A DNA stretch of 64,000 bases. It comes from JARRNE01 sp963824085. Lineage in GTDB: Bacteria; Pseudomonadota; Gammaproteobacteria; Chromatiales; Chromatiaceae. The stretch's first letter is position 1. Each line of letters opens with the position of its first letter. This document shows positions 8,684 through 20,531 of the stretch, one piece after another. The stretch spans positions 1 to 64,000 of the forward strand of contig CAWGNT010000023.1 of the NCBI GenBank assembly GCA_963824085.1. The letters are read 5' to 3'. A program made the position numbers and the translations under genes. Below the pieces are notes generated by a model, which had not been told where the DNA came from, did not search any database, and saw nothing but the letters and a program-made list of their open reading frames with translations.

Positions 8684-9217
8684 CTACTCCCTGCCAACGA
8701 CCTCACCCTCGAGCAGGTCCATCTGTCCACCCAGCTCCCCTTCTATAATCAAAGACAATAGGCCGTAGCTCACCTTCCATCGTCCTGTACCCACCAATAC
8801 ACCCGCTGTCTTCTGGTTCAGCTTTATCACTTCGCCAAACCGTTCATTCCCGTTTCTGTCCTTAAATGCCACCTTATCTCCAACCTTCAGGCTGTTCCGA
8901 TCGAGCCTGGCCGTCGGGCTCGAGATGTCGATATCCGCGTGGTCGAGATTGATATTGTAGAAAGGGATATACCATAGCTTCCCGTCATGCCGGTCTCTTA
9001 CCAGGGCTCTCGTCCTCTTCAGCTCTTCAATCGTCGCTTCGATCAACCGGTTTTGTTCAGAATCGAAATACTCGATCTCCTGGCCGACACGCAGCGAATC
9101 TTTGACGCGCTTTATTCTTACGGGATCTTCCAAGCTGCGGCGAATCGCCTGTTCCAGGCGGTAGAGATCAAACAGGGATGCGTTATTCAGCTCCTCCAAT
9201 ATCTTGGAATAGTTCAT
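8684..9217 (-). CDS. Uncharacterised protein with two SH3-like repeats
   Basis: A 177-residue soluble protein of unknown function. Residues 1-35 form a helical region (LEELNNASLFDLYRLEQAI). Two similar beta-rich units follow: VGQEIEYFDSEQNRLIEATI with KRTRALVRDRHDGKLWYIPF, then VGDKVAFKDRNGNERFGEVI with NQKTAGVLVGTGRWKVSYGLL. Each reads as a small five-stranded barrel of the KOW/Tudor type, so nucleic-acid or protein binding is possible (inference). Base composition looks less GC-rich than its surroundings. The ATG is followed by an uninterrupted frame; neighbours offer no functional clue. Confidence 0.7.
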   Translation of the reverse strand: MNYSKILEELNNASLFDLYRLEQAIRRSLEDPVRIKRVKDSLRVGQEIEYFDSEQNRLIEATIEELKRTRALVRDRHDGKLWYIPFYNINLDHADIDISSPTARLDRNSLKVGDKVAFKDRNGNERFGEVIKLNQKTAGVLVGTGRWKVSYGLLSLIIEGELGGQMDLLEGEVVGRE

Positions 9218-9732
9218 GAGGATCCACCTACGGGTCGGCTAGTGAAAGACCGGGCGGTAGCCGCAAGTCCCCGAAGCAGCCCGGAAAGGACGCGCCCCGA
9301 GACTTGGCCGGCCACCAGCAACTTGCCCGTGAGCTTGCCCTGAAGGGACTGTCCGAGGCAATACTCGGCACTCGGAGCTTGACACTTCTACGCCGCAGTC
9401 TTGTGCCGGCACATACACACACACCGCAATTACCATGGGAGGCACATGGAATTGCGGGCCTCTCCCTTCTGCGCGGAGCGAGGGCCCAGATATCACACCA
9501 GAAGGATCCACCTCGTGGTACTTCGCCAGTGCCCTTCGGTTGGGCGTGTGCAACAGGCTTTTGCCTCCGGCTGGCGAGCGTCGATCAGTGCCCACAGCGC
9601 CTCCGATCATATTCGCCCGCCCGATCGCGTTCGCTGGCAGTCATCGGTGAAGCCGCCAGAGTCCCTCCACCGCCGCGCGTCGAGCCAACAGCGGGAGCAG
9701 CGCAAGGCCAAGATGACGCGGAGGATCCGACC
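9218..9732. other. Non-coding or decayed spacer
   Basis: No gene recognised. Around 9330-9363 the stretch CTTGCCCTGAA..GACTGT.CGA.GCAAT is nearly the same as one at 23640-23673, also between genes, so a further short dispersed repeat is present. The rest offers only short overlapping frames. Confidence 0.4.
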
Positions 9733-12700
9733 TCACGCCTTGGTAGGCGCGGGCGAAGGCTCGTCAGATGGTATCCCCGGTGCGTCGCGGACGACCTCCG
9801 TTTCCCGCAGTCCCCTGCCCTTCCACAAGAGGTAGGCGGCGGGGATCACCGCAAGCGTAAGGATGGCCACACTCAGCATCCCTCCAACCACCGGAGCGGC
9901 GATGCGCTGCATGGCCTCCGAGCCCGTGCCGCCGCCCAGCATGATGGGCAAGAGCGCGGCGATGATCGCAAGCTTTGTCATGGTGACCGGGCGAAGCCGC
10001 AGAAGCGCCCCTTCCACCACCGCCTCTCGCACGTCCTCCTGGGTGAGCGGAGTGATTCCCCGCGCGCCGCGCGCCGACGCTCCAGCGCCCGGTCCAGGTA
10101 GAGCATCATTACGACGCCGATCTCGACGGCCAGCCCGCCCAGCGCGATAAAGCCGATCGCCGCGGCCACCGAGAGGTGGTAGCCCAGCGGCGTACATCAG
10201 CCAGAACCCGCCCTACGAAGCCCAGCGGCAGGGTCGCGAGGATGATGAGGGTGCCTAACAGGGTGCGGAAGTTGAGGTAGAGCAGCACCAGGATGATGGC
10301 GAGGGTGAGCGGCACCACCAGCCACAGCCGCTCCTTGGCCCGCTCCCAGTGCTCGTAGCTGCCCGACCAGGTGAGGGAGTAGCCGGGCGGGGAGCTTCAC
10401 CTGGTCGATCACCGCCCGCTTGGCCTGGGAAACATAGGAGCCGATGTCCTGGTCCTTGACATCGACGTACACCCAGCCGTTGAGCCGTGCGTCCTCGGTG
10501 CGGATCATGTCGGGGTCCGTCCACCACCTCGACACGCGCCACCGCCTCTAACGGGACCTGGGAGCCTCGGGTATCCGTGACGATCGGCAGGCGCTTGAGC
10601 TTCTCCACGGAGTCGCGGGTGTCGGGGGTGTAGCGGAGGTTCACCGGGTAGCGCTCGCGCCCCTCCACCACCTCGGTGAGGTTCATGCCGCCCACAGCGC
10701 TGGCGACGATCTCCTCGGTGTCGGCGACGGTGAGGCCGACCTTGCCCATGGCCATGCGATCGGGGGTGATCTTGATGTAGCGCCCCGAGGAGACCCGCTC
10801 GGCGAACACCGACTTGGTCGCCGGCAGGTCGGCGAGCGCCTTCTCCACCTGCTCGCCCAGGTGCTGAATCACCTTGAGGTCCGGCCCTGCGATCTTGATC
10901 CCCACTGGGGTCTTGATCCCGGTGGAGAGCATCTGCAGCCGCGCGTTGATGGGCATGAGCCAGGCGTTGGTCGGCCCGGGGAATTTCACGGTCGCGCTCC
11001 AGCTCGTCCTTGATCTTGTCGATGGTCATGCCCGGACGCCACTGGTCCCGGGGTTTGAGCTGGATGGTGGTCTCGATCATCTCCATGGGCGCGGGGTCGG
11101 TGGCGGTCTCGGCGCGCCCCACCTTGCCGAAGACGGGCTTGACCTCGGGGACGGTACGAATCAGCCGATCGGTCTGCTGCAGGAAATGGCGCGCCTTGTC
11201 TGGCGCGATCCCGGGCAAGGTCGTGGGCATGTAGAGCAGATCGCCCTCGTCCAGATCGGGCATGAACTCGGAGCCCAGCCTGAGCGCCGGCCAGGCGAAG
11301 GCGCACGGTGAGCGCGAGCGCGCCGAGCAGCACTCGGCGGGGATTGGCCAGCACCGAGTCGAGGAGCGGGCGGTAGGCGGCGATCAGCCGCGGTTGACGG
11401 GGTTGTCCTGCTCGCCGCGCACCCGCCCGCGCACGAAGAGCCCCATGAGCACCGGCACCAGGGTGATGGAGAGCAGCGCCGCGGCGGCCATGGCATAGGT
11501 CTTGGTGTAGGCGAGCGGGGAGAAGAGCCGGCCTTCCTGCACCTGCAGCGCGAGCACGGGAAGGAAGATGAGCGTGATGATGAGGAGCGAATAGAAAGAA
11601 CGGCGGACCGACCTCGATGATCGCCTGCTGCACAATGGCCCAGCGGTTCTCGCGGGTCAGCGGCTCGCGCTCGATGTGCTTGTGCAGCGTTATCGATCAT
11701 GAGATGGCCGATCGGCCAAGGGCCTATGGCGATGGCGTTGCCCCCCAGTGACATGTTTGGCGTTATTCCCTGCCGCTGCATGACATGAAGGCGGCAAGGA
11801 TGGCGATGGGGAGGCTCAGGATCACCACGAGCGCCGAGCGCAGGTGCCAGAGAAAAAGCGCGCACACCAGGGCGACGATGATGAACTCCTCGGTGAGGCG
11901 GCTCTTCAGGGTATCGAATGGCGCGGTGGATGAGCCCGGAGCGGTCGTAGACGGGCACCAGCTCCACCCCATCGGGCAGTCCCCGCTTGAGGTCGGCGAG
12001 CTTGGTCTTGACCGCGGCGATGTTGCCGAGCCGATGTCATCCCGACGCATCAGCAGGATGCAGGCCACAACTCGCCCTCGCCGTCGAGCTCGGCAATGCC
12101 CTCGCGCATCTCGGGGCCCAAGCGCACGTCGGCAATGTCGCCAAGGCGGTAGACGGTCCGTGGGTCAAGGTCGCCGCGGGATCGTAGCCCTTTGTGCCCA
12201 TCCAGGTCGTGGCGGCGTCCTGCGTGTCCTGAGGTGCATGGCGATGTTGCGCAGATCTTCGACTCCGCCCAAATAGCCCGCGACGCGGATCATGTAGCGC
12301 GCCTCGGACATCGCCACCAGCGCCCCCGCGCCAGCCTCGCCGTTGGAGCGCTTGATTGTCTGCATCAGGTTCAAAAGCGGCAGATCGTAGCCGCGCAGCA
12401 CCGCGGAATACTTGATTACCACCGAAACTGCTTGACCATGCCGCCGACAGTGGCGACCTCGGAGCACCCCGGCACGGACTGCAGCTCGGCACTCCAGGAA
12501 CCAGTCCTGGAGGCTAGTGAGCTGCGCCAGGTCGTGCGTCCCCGTGCGGTCCACCAGGGCGTACTGATAGACCCAGCCGACGGCGGTTGCGTCGGGTCCG
12601 AGCTCGGGGCGGGCCGACGCCGGTAGGCGCGACGTCACCTGGTTCAGGAGCTCCAGGACCCGCGAGCGCGCCCAGTAGAGGTCGGTGCCATCCCGGAAGA

Positions 12701-12986
12701 CGACGTAGACGTTGGAGTCCCCGTCATGGAGTAGCCGCGCACGGCCACCGCTCCCGTCACCGCAGCAGCGCAGTGGTGATGGGGTAGGTCACCTGGTTCT
12801 CCACCACCTGCGGCGCCTGACCGGGGTAGGTGGTCTTGACGATGACCTGCACATCAGAGGAGGTCGGGGATGGCATCGAGAGAGCATGTTCCGCAGGGCG
12901 TGGAGGTCCCGCGCCACAATCAGTGCCGTGACGACCAGGACCAGAAAGCGGTTGCGTACCGAGCTGCGGATGACCTGGGCAATCAC
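9733..12986 (-). pseudogene. cusA: CusA/CzcA-type heavy-metal RND efflux pump, many frameshifts
   Basis: Inner-membrane proton-driven pump that exports Cu+/Ag+ (or other metal ions) through a CusCBA-type tripartite complex. Reading from the start MIAQVIRSSVRNRFLVLVV, pump segments appear in order but in shifting frames: a VIVKTTYPGQAPQVVENQVTYP-like block, GPDATAVGWVYQYALVDR, EEFIIVALVCALFLWHLRSAL, SLGG, LDEGDLLYMPTTLPGI, MLSTGIKTPVGIKIAGPDLK, and near the C terminus GGGTGSEAMQRIAAPVVGGM. Collinearity with CusA is complete. At least ten one-base shifts interrupt it, yet few true stops occur within segments. The start overlaps the CusB-like stop (ATGA). Confidence 0.88.
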
Positions 12987-14202
12987 CGCATCGTGCCCTC
13001 GTGGCTCGTGTCTTGTCTGGGCGTCGCGGGCTCTGGCGGGACCGCCGGCGGCACCGGCCCTTCGGGGATGTTCCCCGCTGGCATTGCCGCATCATGGGTG
13101 GCCCCGTCCATCGCCACAACGTGGGCCGACTGTTCGTGCGTTGCCATGTCATGCATGGCACCCATGTGCGTCGCAGCGGGCATGGCTGCATTGGGCATCG
13201 CGCCTCCGTGCATCGCTGGCTCGGCCGTCATGTTCCCGGAGGGCTCGCCGCCGCTCAGACGATCCAGCCCGGCGTGGAGGTTGGCCTCCGAATCGAGCAT
13301 AAACTGGGCTGAGACCACCACCCGCTCGCCCTCCTTGAGGCCCGAGCGGATCACGATCTCGTCCTCACCAACGTCCTCGGCCTCCACCTTCCGCGGCTGG
13401 AACCGGCCGCCGCCCTGCGCGACGATCACCCGCGCGCCTTTGCCGGTCACGATCACCGCTTCGCGCGGGACCAGGAGCGCATCCGACACGGGATCTGCCT
13501 CCACCGTCACCACGGCAGTCATCCCGCCGGGGACAGAGGCGCCCTCCGCGTCGACAGACACGCGAAACTGAAGTGTGTGGGTCGTCTGACTGATTTGGGT
13601 CTCCAGACTCGTCACCGTCCCCGTCCACTCTCTCGCACCCAGGCTCGGGAAACGCACACGCACTTTCTGGCCCTGGCGTAGCAAGGGCGCTTCGCTCTCG
13701 AAAACTTGTGCCAGCACCAACAAAGCCGAGGCCGAGGTTCCCGTGTCGTTCGCGCCGGGGATCTGGCCCCGGTAGGCGGGCCGAGGACCCCGTGCGGTGC
13801 TGCGGAGAAACACGCCGGAGCCTTCGATGTGCCGTGAAGCGTACCCCGGCGTACCTCCGCCGTACGCACCCCGAGTTGGTTAACAACCGCATCAGAGACC
13901 GTAACCGTCGGGACATCCTTAACCGCATGCATCTGCATGCTTGTCCGCCATGGAGGCCGCAGCTTTCTTCACGACCAGATCCATGCCACAGATCGGGCAC
14001 CTCCCAGGCTCCGAGCGCACCACCTGCGGGTGCATAGGACAGACGTAAGTCGGGTCGAGGTGTTTCTTGGCGTGCTGGAGCGCGTTCTCTTTCTCGGGCG
14101 CCGCCTGGGCACCCTGCTCATCCTCCCGCACCCGTACAGGGAAGCGGCGACGGAAACGGCTAAGACTACTAACACGAAGAGCGCACGGGGCGGTGCGAGC
14201 AA
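12983..14202 (-). pseudogene. cusB: CusB-type membrane fusion protein with heavy-metal-binding domain, frameshifted
   Basis: Periplasmic adaptor of a CusCBA-type efflux system. A hydrophobic signal segment (RALFVLVVLAVSVAASL) is followed, in another frame, by the heavy-metal-binding domain YVCPMHPQVV...RCPICGMDLV, which carries the paired Cys/Met ligands typical of CusB fusions. A further shift leads to VTVSDAVVNQLGVRTAEVRRG, and the longest frame holds the beta-barrel and proximal domains (LLRQGQKVRVRFPSLG, DALLVPREAVIVTG, IRSGLKEGERVVVSAQFMLD). The C terminus has an unusual tail of about 70 residues rich in Met, His and Ala. Start uncertain (TTG at 14202 is one option). Confidence 0.82.
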
Positions 14203-14433
14203 ATTTGGTGAGCTAATTGGAGGACAACAACTTCTATGGAGGTAGGATGAAGGTATTTTGCGAAGAGCGGTGGTGGGGCGGTGTAGCGCATAGAAGTGGG
14301 TCTGCTTCGGGCCACCGCTCGTGTTAGGTCGACATGATCAGTCTAGTGATGATGCGTTGGAGACAGCGACACCACAACGACGGTTTAACGCGCCCGCTTG
14401 CGGCACCGCTTACGCGGCTGGCGCATCCACGCC

Positions 14434-14467
14434 AAAAAAAACGGGGAAGGGATTGTCACTCCCCCGT
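14434..14467 (-). terminator. Rho-independent terminator of the multicopper oxidase gene
   Basis: Read on the minus strand, ACGGGG pairs with CCCCGT around a purine/pyrimidine-rich loop and is followed by eight T residues. It begins about 26 bases after the stop codon of the multicopper oxidase gene, ending that transcript before the CusB-like gene. No other gene of about 230 bases or longer is visible between 14203 and 14433. Confidence 0.75.
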
Positions 14468-14492
14468 CCAACAACTTCCTACTGAGTTATTT

Positions 14493-17400
14493 TCAGGTCA
14501 CAGTCACCGGCGGAGTCGGCCTAATGCACTGAGCCCAGGACATTGTTTGCCCGGACTGCATGTAAACCGCCGTGCCCGCGGTACCGCGCACGTTGATCTG
14601 CTGACACGAGGTCACACCATCGACCTGGGTTGCCGGGGCCATGGTGGTACTGTCCGACCAGAGGACGCTGTAGCTGGTCGCACCAGGCACGCGGTCCAGC
14701 TCAGACCCGCCGTGCGTTGTCCAGCGGCGGTGCCGTTCGGCCGCAGTAAAGCAAGACGGCATTGCCGGAAGGGCCACGGCAATGGGCGCCGAGGTGCGAA
14801 GGACGACAGACCCGCGCCGTTCACCGCCGCCACCCGATAGGTGTAAGTGTTACCCAACGCCACGGTGGGGTCAGCGAAGGTCACGTTCCCGGTGTTGTTG
14901 CGGGCCGGGGCTGTGCCGATCTGGGTGAAGGTCACGCCGCCGTCCGAGGAACGTTCGATGACGAAGCCGTTCTCGTTGGTCGCGTTGTCCGCTCCAGCTC
15001 AGGTTGACCTGCGGCCCGGCCGCCAGGGCGGCGGTCAGGTTGGTCGGGGCTGCCGGCACGGTAGCGGTGGCGCCACCGCTGAGGACGTTGTCCGACACCG
15101 ACTGGGCGCTCACGCTCGGGAAATCACCACCGTAGCCCACGGTGTTGACCGCTGCCACGCGGTAGCCGTAGATCGGACCCGGGTTGCCGCTCACACCGCT
15201 GTCGGTCAGGACGAGGCCGGTTTGCGTCGTGTTCGGCAGGTCGAGCGGCGACACGAGGGGCGTGCCAACGTTCGTCCAGGTCGTGCCGTCCGCGGTCCGC
15301 TGCAGCTGGAACGACGTCTCCGTGATGGAGTTGTCATCGAAGGTCACAGTCACCGTGCTGCCTCGCTTCGTAAGGCACGTGAACGCTCGGCGCGTTCGGC
15401 GGCATCACCACCGCTTGCGGCCGCATCATGTCCATCTCCTCATGGCTCAGGATGTGGCAGTGCCACACGTACTCCCAGCCGAAGTTGACGAGCTGGTTGG
15501 TGATCGGCGTGGTCGGGTTGCCGTTGGCGTCGATATTGTTGAAGCCCATCGTCCGCTCCGATCGGCATCACCGGGTTCAGCGGCCGGATGCTGTTGGGCA
15601 ACTCGAACGGGAGCTAGGGATGACCGGCCGGAGGGCCACGATAGGTGTCCTCCAGCGGGCTCATCCGCACGGTGTCCTTCCAGCCGAGCTCGGTGGGATC
15701 CGGCGGGCTGACGATATTGTCCCAGGTCACCCGGTTGAGCAGCTGCACGTCGTACAGGTGGAAGTGGAGCGGATGCGTGTCCACGCCGTTGTGGGTGATC
15801 TTCCAGATCTGGGTCCCGTCGTCCGCCGATGGCGATCGGCGTCATCATGTACGATCCGATCATTCTTGGGCAGGTTGGTGGCGTCGATGAGCTCCGTCGG
15901 CGGGTTGACGTACGGGTACAGGATGATGTTCTGCAGCGGCCGGCGTGGCCGGAACGGCCTCGAGGCCGAGGTTGGCCGTCATCCGTGCCGAACTCGTCGA
16001 AGGCCGCGGCGTTCATCTCGTCGTGGATCGCCTTGGGCTCGAGCGGGATCGCAGCTTGTGGTCCGAGACCCGGAGCAGGGTATTGAACCCAAACAGGTCG
16101 TGCCGCCCTGATCGGTGAATCGCGCAAGAGCCCGTCGCAGGCGCTGGTGCTGACGGCGCGCTTGCAATCGCCGCTGGCGACGAAGTTGGTGCCGTAGGCC
16201 GAGTTGTAGGCGGCCTGTCCGACGATGATCGGGTGCTGGCCGGACTCGAACACGCCGGAACCATCCGCCTGGTGCGTAAAGGCGTCTTGAAGCATTGCTC
16301 AGGTTGAAGGCGGGCGCCGGGGCGGTGGCCGCGACCTTGATCTGCATGATGGTGCGGGTGTTGGGCCCGTAGCCCGGGCAGGATGGTTGGTGCGCCACCG
16401 GAGTACTGATCCGGTGCGCCGGTGTAGTAGTCGTAGGTGGACGACCCGGGCCGGAAAGGCGGCCGGGGCATCGTTGTAGAGGATCAGGGTCTTACCCGCG
16501 TACTGGGAGAAGTCAACGATCACGTCGGCCCGCTCCGCGGACGCCAGCAGCAGCGAGTGCTTGTCCACGTTGCCGACGTTGAAGCGGGTCGGGTCTATGA
16601 TCCAGGTGATCGGCTGAGTTGGAACCACGACCGGGGCCGGCAGGAAACCGCCCTCGTTGCCGATCTGGATCCAGCTTGGCCCGGCCGGGCTGACGAGTGG
16701 TGTCGGGTGTCGGGAAGACATTCGGGTCGATCTGGGCAGCCGCCAGCTCACTCGAATTGAGCGCAACCTCGGTGGCCCCGATGGGCTGGCCATCTCGTTT
16801 AGGTCGGTGCTGGCGGTATTCGGATCGGCAACATACCAGCTGCAGGTTGAAGAAGCGGTCATTGGCCGCATTCAGGATGCGCAAGCGATAGGCTTTCGGC
16901 TCCACGGTGATCGTCGGATAGGCCGTCCCGTTGACGATCGGCGTGTCGTTGAACTGCTCCATCCCGGCCGAGATGTTCGGCGTGCCCGGAATCAACGGCG
17001 GCTCACAGAAGGGGTCTGTACCGGTAGGTCCAGGTGGTTGGATCATTAAGGTTGCAGCGTCCGGGATTGTAGTACGGGTTGGCGATCGGCCCGTACGGCG
17101 GAGTGCCGGCGGCCAGAACCACGGCCCATACATCCAGCGTCCATAGGCGCTCATACCGGACGGGTCGCCCGGGATTCTGCGCCGGCATATAGACGTGCTG
17201 GTACCAGAAATCGCCGTAAGCTGCCCCAGCGGGTATCGTCCCAGGTCGGGTCCTGCTCGAGCGCCAGTTGCGCGGTCGTCCGGGCACAAAGGTCCGGTCC
17301 TGGATGACCAGCGGAATCTGATCGGCAGGGATGGTTCCGTCGGCGATCAGTTTCTGCTCGGTGGCATCGGTGATCAGGTAGCCGGCAGCCTCGCCCGCAT

Positions 17401-19903
17401 ACACGTTAAGACGGGTGATCCCCCAGGCATGGTCATGGTAGAACATCAGGCGGGCGCTCTGCTGATTGGTGTAGTAGAAGGTCGAGCAGCCATCGTTGTC
17501 GCCAGAGCAGTCGGGTACACCGCAGGCTCGCTGCCGGTGGTTGACCATGTCCGGGACATTGCTGACGCTGACGCCTTCGGGCCAGCCGGTTGTCTCATTG
17601 GCTCGGAGTGATCCACTGATGCGGCGTACCGTCGCTGATCCAGGGGGTGATACCGCCATGGAGGTGCAGCGTGGCCCGATTGTCCTTAAAGCACTTCGAA
17701 TACGTTCTTTGGGGACTCGTTGCACACAGGGTTACGGACCTCGTCCAGTGACGGTGCCCTGTCATCGGTGCATCATCCAGTCGGTCGGGCCAGGGCCCGA
17801 GCCCATGATCGTGGAGTCCGTGGGAAAGAACAGATCCCCACCGCTGCCGGTGGGCAACAGGTTATAGAACACGATCCGAACCGGCTTGTCTTTCTGGGCG
17901 ACGATGATCGGCCCCATGAAGTGCGGATCGTCCACCCCGTAGGCCTGGGTAACCATCGGGCATCAGGACCGGAGAGGAGGTGCCGTCGGGCAGGTCAGTC
18001 ATGCAGTGCGACATGTTTACTCCAGGAGGCATTGGCCGGGGTTTCGAGCTGCACATATTCACGCAGCAGGGTCCCGTTGCGCGGGCAGCGACGAGTTCAT
18101 CTGCTCGCGGTGCTGAACAAGCGCGATCACGTAGTAGTCGGCATCGGCGAACGTTGTCGCCGGGAATGTCGTGGTATCGGGCACCGCCAGCGGCAGGTAC
18201 TGGCCGAGGTTATTCGCGGCTGTAGGCAGCGCACAGTCCCCGGCTCGAGGGATCGCACAGCATCGGCAGGCCATCCTGGAACTTCTTGATGCCGCCCGAG
18301 GTGAGGTAGCCGGAGCCGGGACCCGCCAGGTCTGATCGACGTGACCGCGCCGGCGTTGATGGCGGCCGTGGCCGGTCGCCAGGGTCCCGACGCCGGTCGG
18401 AGATCGTTGATGGTCACCGTCGGGGCGGAGATGTAACCGGAGCCGAAGGTAGTCAAGGTACGACCGTCTGTACTGTCAGCGTCGCCGTCGCCGTAGCGCC
18501 GTGAGGTCCGCGGATCGTGTGATCGGCTTAAAGATGGTGCCGTCACGGATCACGACATTGGGAGCCGATGAATACCCGGAGCCGGGCTGGTCGACAGGAT
18601 GACGTGATCGTGACGGTACCGTCTCCCAGGTTGTCGCGTCGTCATAACGGCATGCGCTACCGCCTTCACGCCGTCGAAGTAATCAGGCTGGTCGAAGTCG
18701 ACGGTCGGGTTCGTGTAGCCACTCCCTGCAGTTACCAGCGTGACCCCGTGATCGTGACGCCGCCGTACGCGGTGGCGGTGGCGTCCGTCGGGGGGAACGC
18801 CGGTAGACGTGTCGAGGACCGTTGCCGCGAACGAATAGGTGCGGTTCTGTGCGAAGAGATGGGGTAATCGAGGCGTCGCCCAACCGTGATAGTCGTGCCC
18901 TGCACGGGGCGCTGACGGGGCTGGAGTAGCTGAAGATGTCCGTGCCGCGTCCGAACATCGAGCGGGATGCCCTCGCCGTAAAAGGCGATCACGTCACCCG
19001 TGGTCACCGCGACGATTGGGCACCGGGATGCTGATCACGTCGCCGACGGTAGGATCGCCAGCGCCGGGACGGTGATCTCGCCGCTGTCCCAGGCCACCGT
19101 ATATTCATTCGGATGTCCCGGTCGGCTTGAAGGACATAGGCATGGAACAGATTGCCTTCAGACGGCGTAGGGCTTGACCGCGTCGTCGCCTGATTGAAAT
19201 ATTCGATGGACTAGCTGGCCGGGAGCCGGCATCGCCATCGGGCAGCGATCACGAGCACGGGCCCGAGGGTGCCGGGCGGTGTCGCATAATCGGTGGCGTA
19301 CGTCCGCGAAATCAGCGGGTTGCCGACGTTAACGGAGGTCGCGAGCCCGCCGCCGTCCCGAGAACGCGACCGTCGGGGCGGTGTAGCCCGCGCCGCCGTC
19401 CGAGACGTCGACGGCGGTGACCGACCCGGTGGTCGTGATCGTGGCCGTTGCGGTCGCGCTGGTGTTCGTTCCGGCGGTATCGGTAATCGTTCACGGCGGG
19501 ATTCGCCGCGTACCCGAAACCCGGGTTGGTGATAGTGATGCCGGTGACGGCACCGCCGGCCCCGACCGTGGCAGTGGCCGTGGCAGCGGCCGTGGGATCC
19601 GTGCCCTCAAGGGGTGAGGCGTCGATCGCCACGGTGACATCGGGAAGCGTGAACGGGCTGTTCGCCCAGTTCGGGAAGGGTCCGAAGTAGTGCGGGACCT
19701 TCGTCTCGTCCACCGGCGAAGTCGGTGCCGCCAGGCCAATCGCTGCGGCCGCGTCCTGCAGCGCGGCCTTCTGGCCGGACTTGGTCATGATCGGCTTGCG
19801 CCTGGATACCGCCCGGGGCCGCTATGCCCTGGCCTATGCCCGAGCCAACCCCAATCACTGCAGCCAGTATAAGATGCATCCATCTAGAGTACTGGCGCCT
19901 CAT
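14493..19903 (-). pseudogene. Giant multicopper oxidase with GxGY repeats and fibronectin III domains, many frameshifts
   Basis: About 1,800 residues if restored. After a signal-like start (HLILAAVIGVGSG), the N-terminal part holds about five units of the type G-S-G-Y-x-x-A-P-T-V (for example near 19520, 19385, 18700, 18560 and 18430). The oxidase region has all four copper motifs: HLHGG near 17660, FYHDHAWG near 17440, HPLHFHLYDVQLL near 15760 and WHCHILSHEEMDMM near 15450. Two fibronectin III domains follow (NLTAALAAGPQVNLSW; YTYRVAAVNGAGL). Frames change at least ten times. It is likely an exported oxidase of Cu(I), Mn(II) or phenolic substrates; which one cannot be told. It stands next to the Cus-type pump, suggesting a copper-resistance island. 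Confidence 0.85.
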
Positions 19904-20096
19904 CCTGTTAGGTGTCAATTCAGTCTTCTTTCATTTCGAATCTCCTCTCCTCCTGTTGTGCCCAGTTTTCGGGGGACAAACGTATGCTCAGTTACTCGGT
20001 CGCTACCCATCGCTTAACCTCGTGCCGATCTCTCCGGTTGGGCACTGCGCCACCATGATCCCAATGTGTTGTTCACCGCCTCTCCGCTTCGATGGC

Positions 20097-20531
20097 TTAG
20101 GGTCCTGCTTTCCCCCGGTCTTCCAGCGAGGCCCAGTCACTGCCCGCGAGCCGTAACTCGGTCCTGACGAGGTTCTCGGTATCGCGCCAGAACGTGTCGC
20201 CATTCTTGGAAATGAAGTGGGCCGCCCCGCATTCGGTTGCGGCCTGCCGGTACTCCGGGAAGTCGTAGCTCGTGCAGATGCACACGACGACTTCGGGAAG
20301 CTCGTCCCGGATCCGCCGGGCGAGATGCAGGCCATTACCGTCGGGCAGGCTGACGTCCAAAAGGACGAGTCGCGGCCGGTATTCGTTGACGTGGTGGTAT
20401 CCTTCCGCGACGTCCCTGGCCTCGATGACGTCGAGTCCCGGAAACCGGGTGCAGAGGGCGTTCCTAACGAGATTGCGGAAAATGTTTGCATCGTCGACGA
20501 TCAGGACCTTCGCTCGTGCTCGCTCGGACAT
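20097..20531 (-). CDS. Single-domain response regulator
   Basis: A 144-residue CheY-like receiver without an output domain. The acidic pair Asp13-Asp14 (VLIVDD), phosphoacceptor Asp59 in RLVLLDVSLPDGNG, and Lys109 in FISKNGD are all present; CTSYDFPEYRQAATECGAAHF covers the alpha4-beta5 face. About 20 residues follow the receiver. It is separated by about 350 bases from a divergently transcribed NarL-type regulator and could belong to the same phosphorelay, but that is inference. Confidence 0.88.
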   Translation of the reverse strand: MSERARAKVLIVDDANIFRNLVRNALCTRFPGLDVIEARDVAEGYHHVNEYRPRLVLLDVSLPDGNGLHLARRIRDELPEVVVCICTSYDFPEYRQAATECGAAHFISKNGDTFWRDTENLVRTELRLAGSDWASLEDRGKAGP

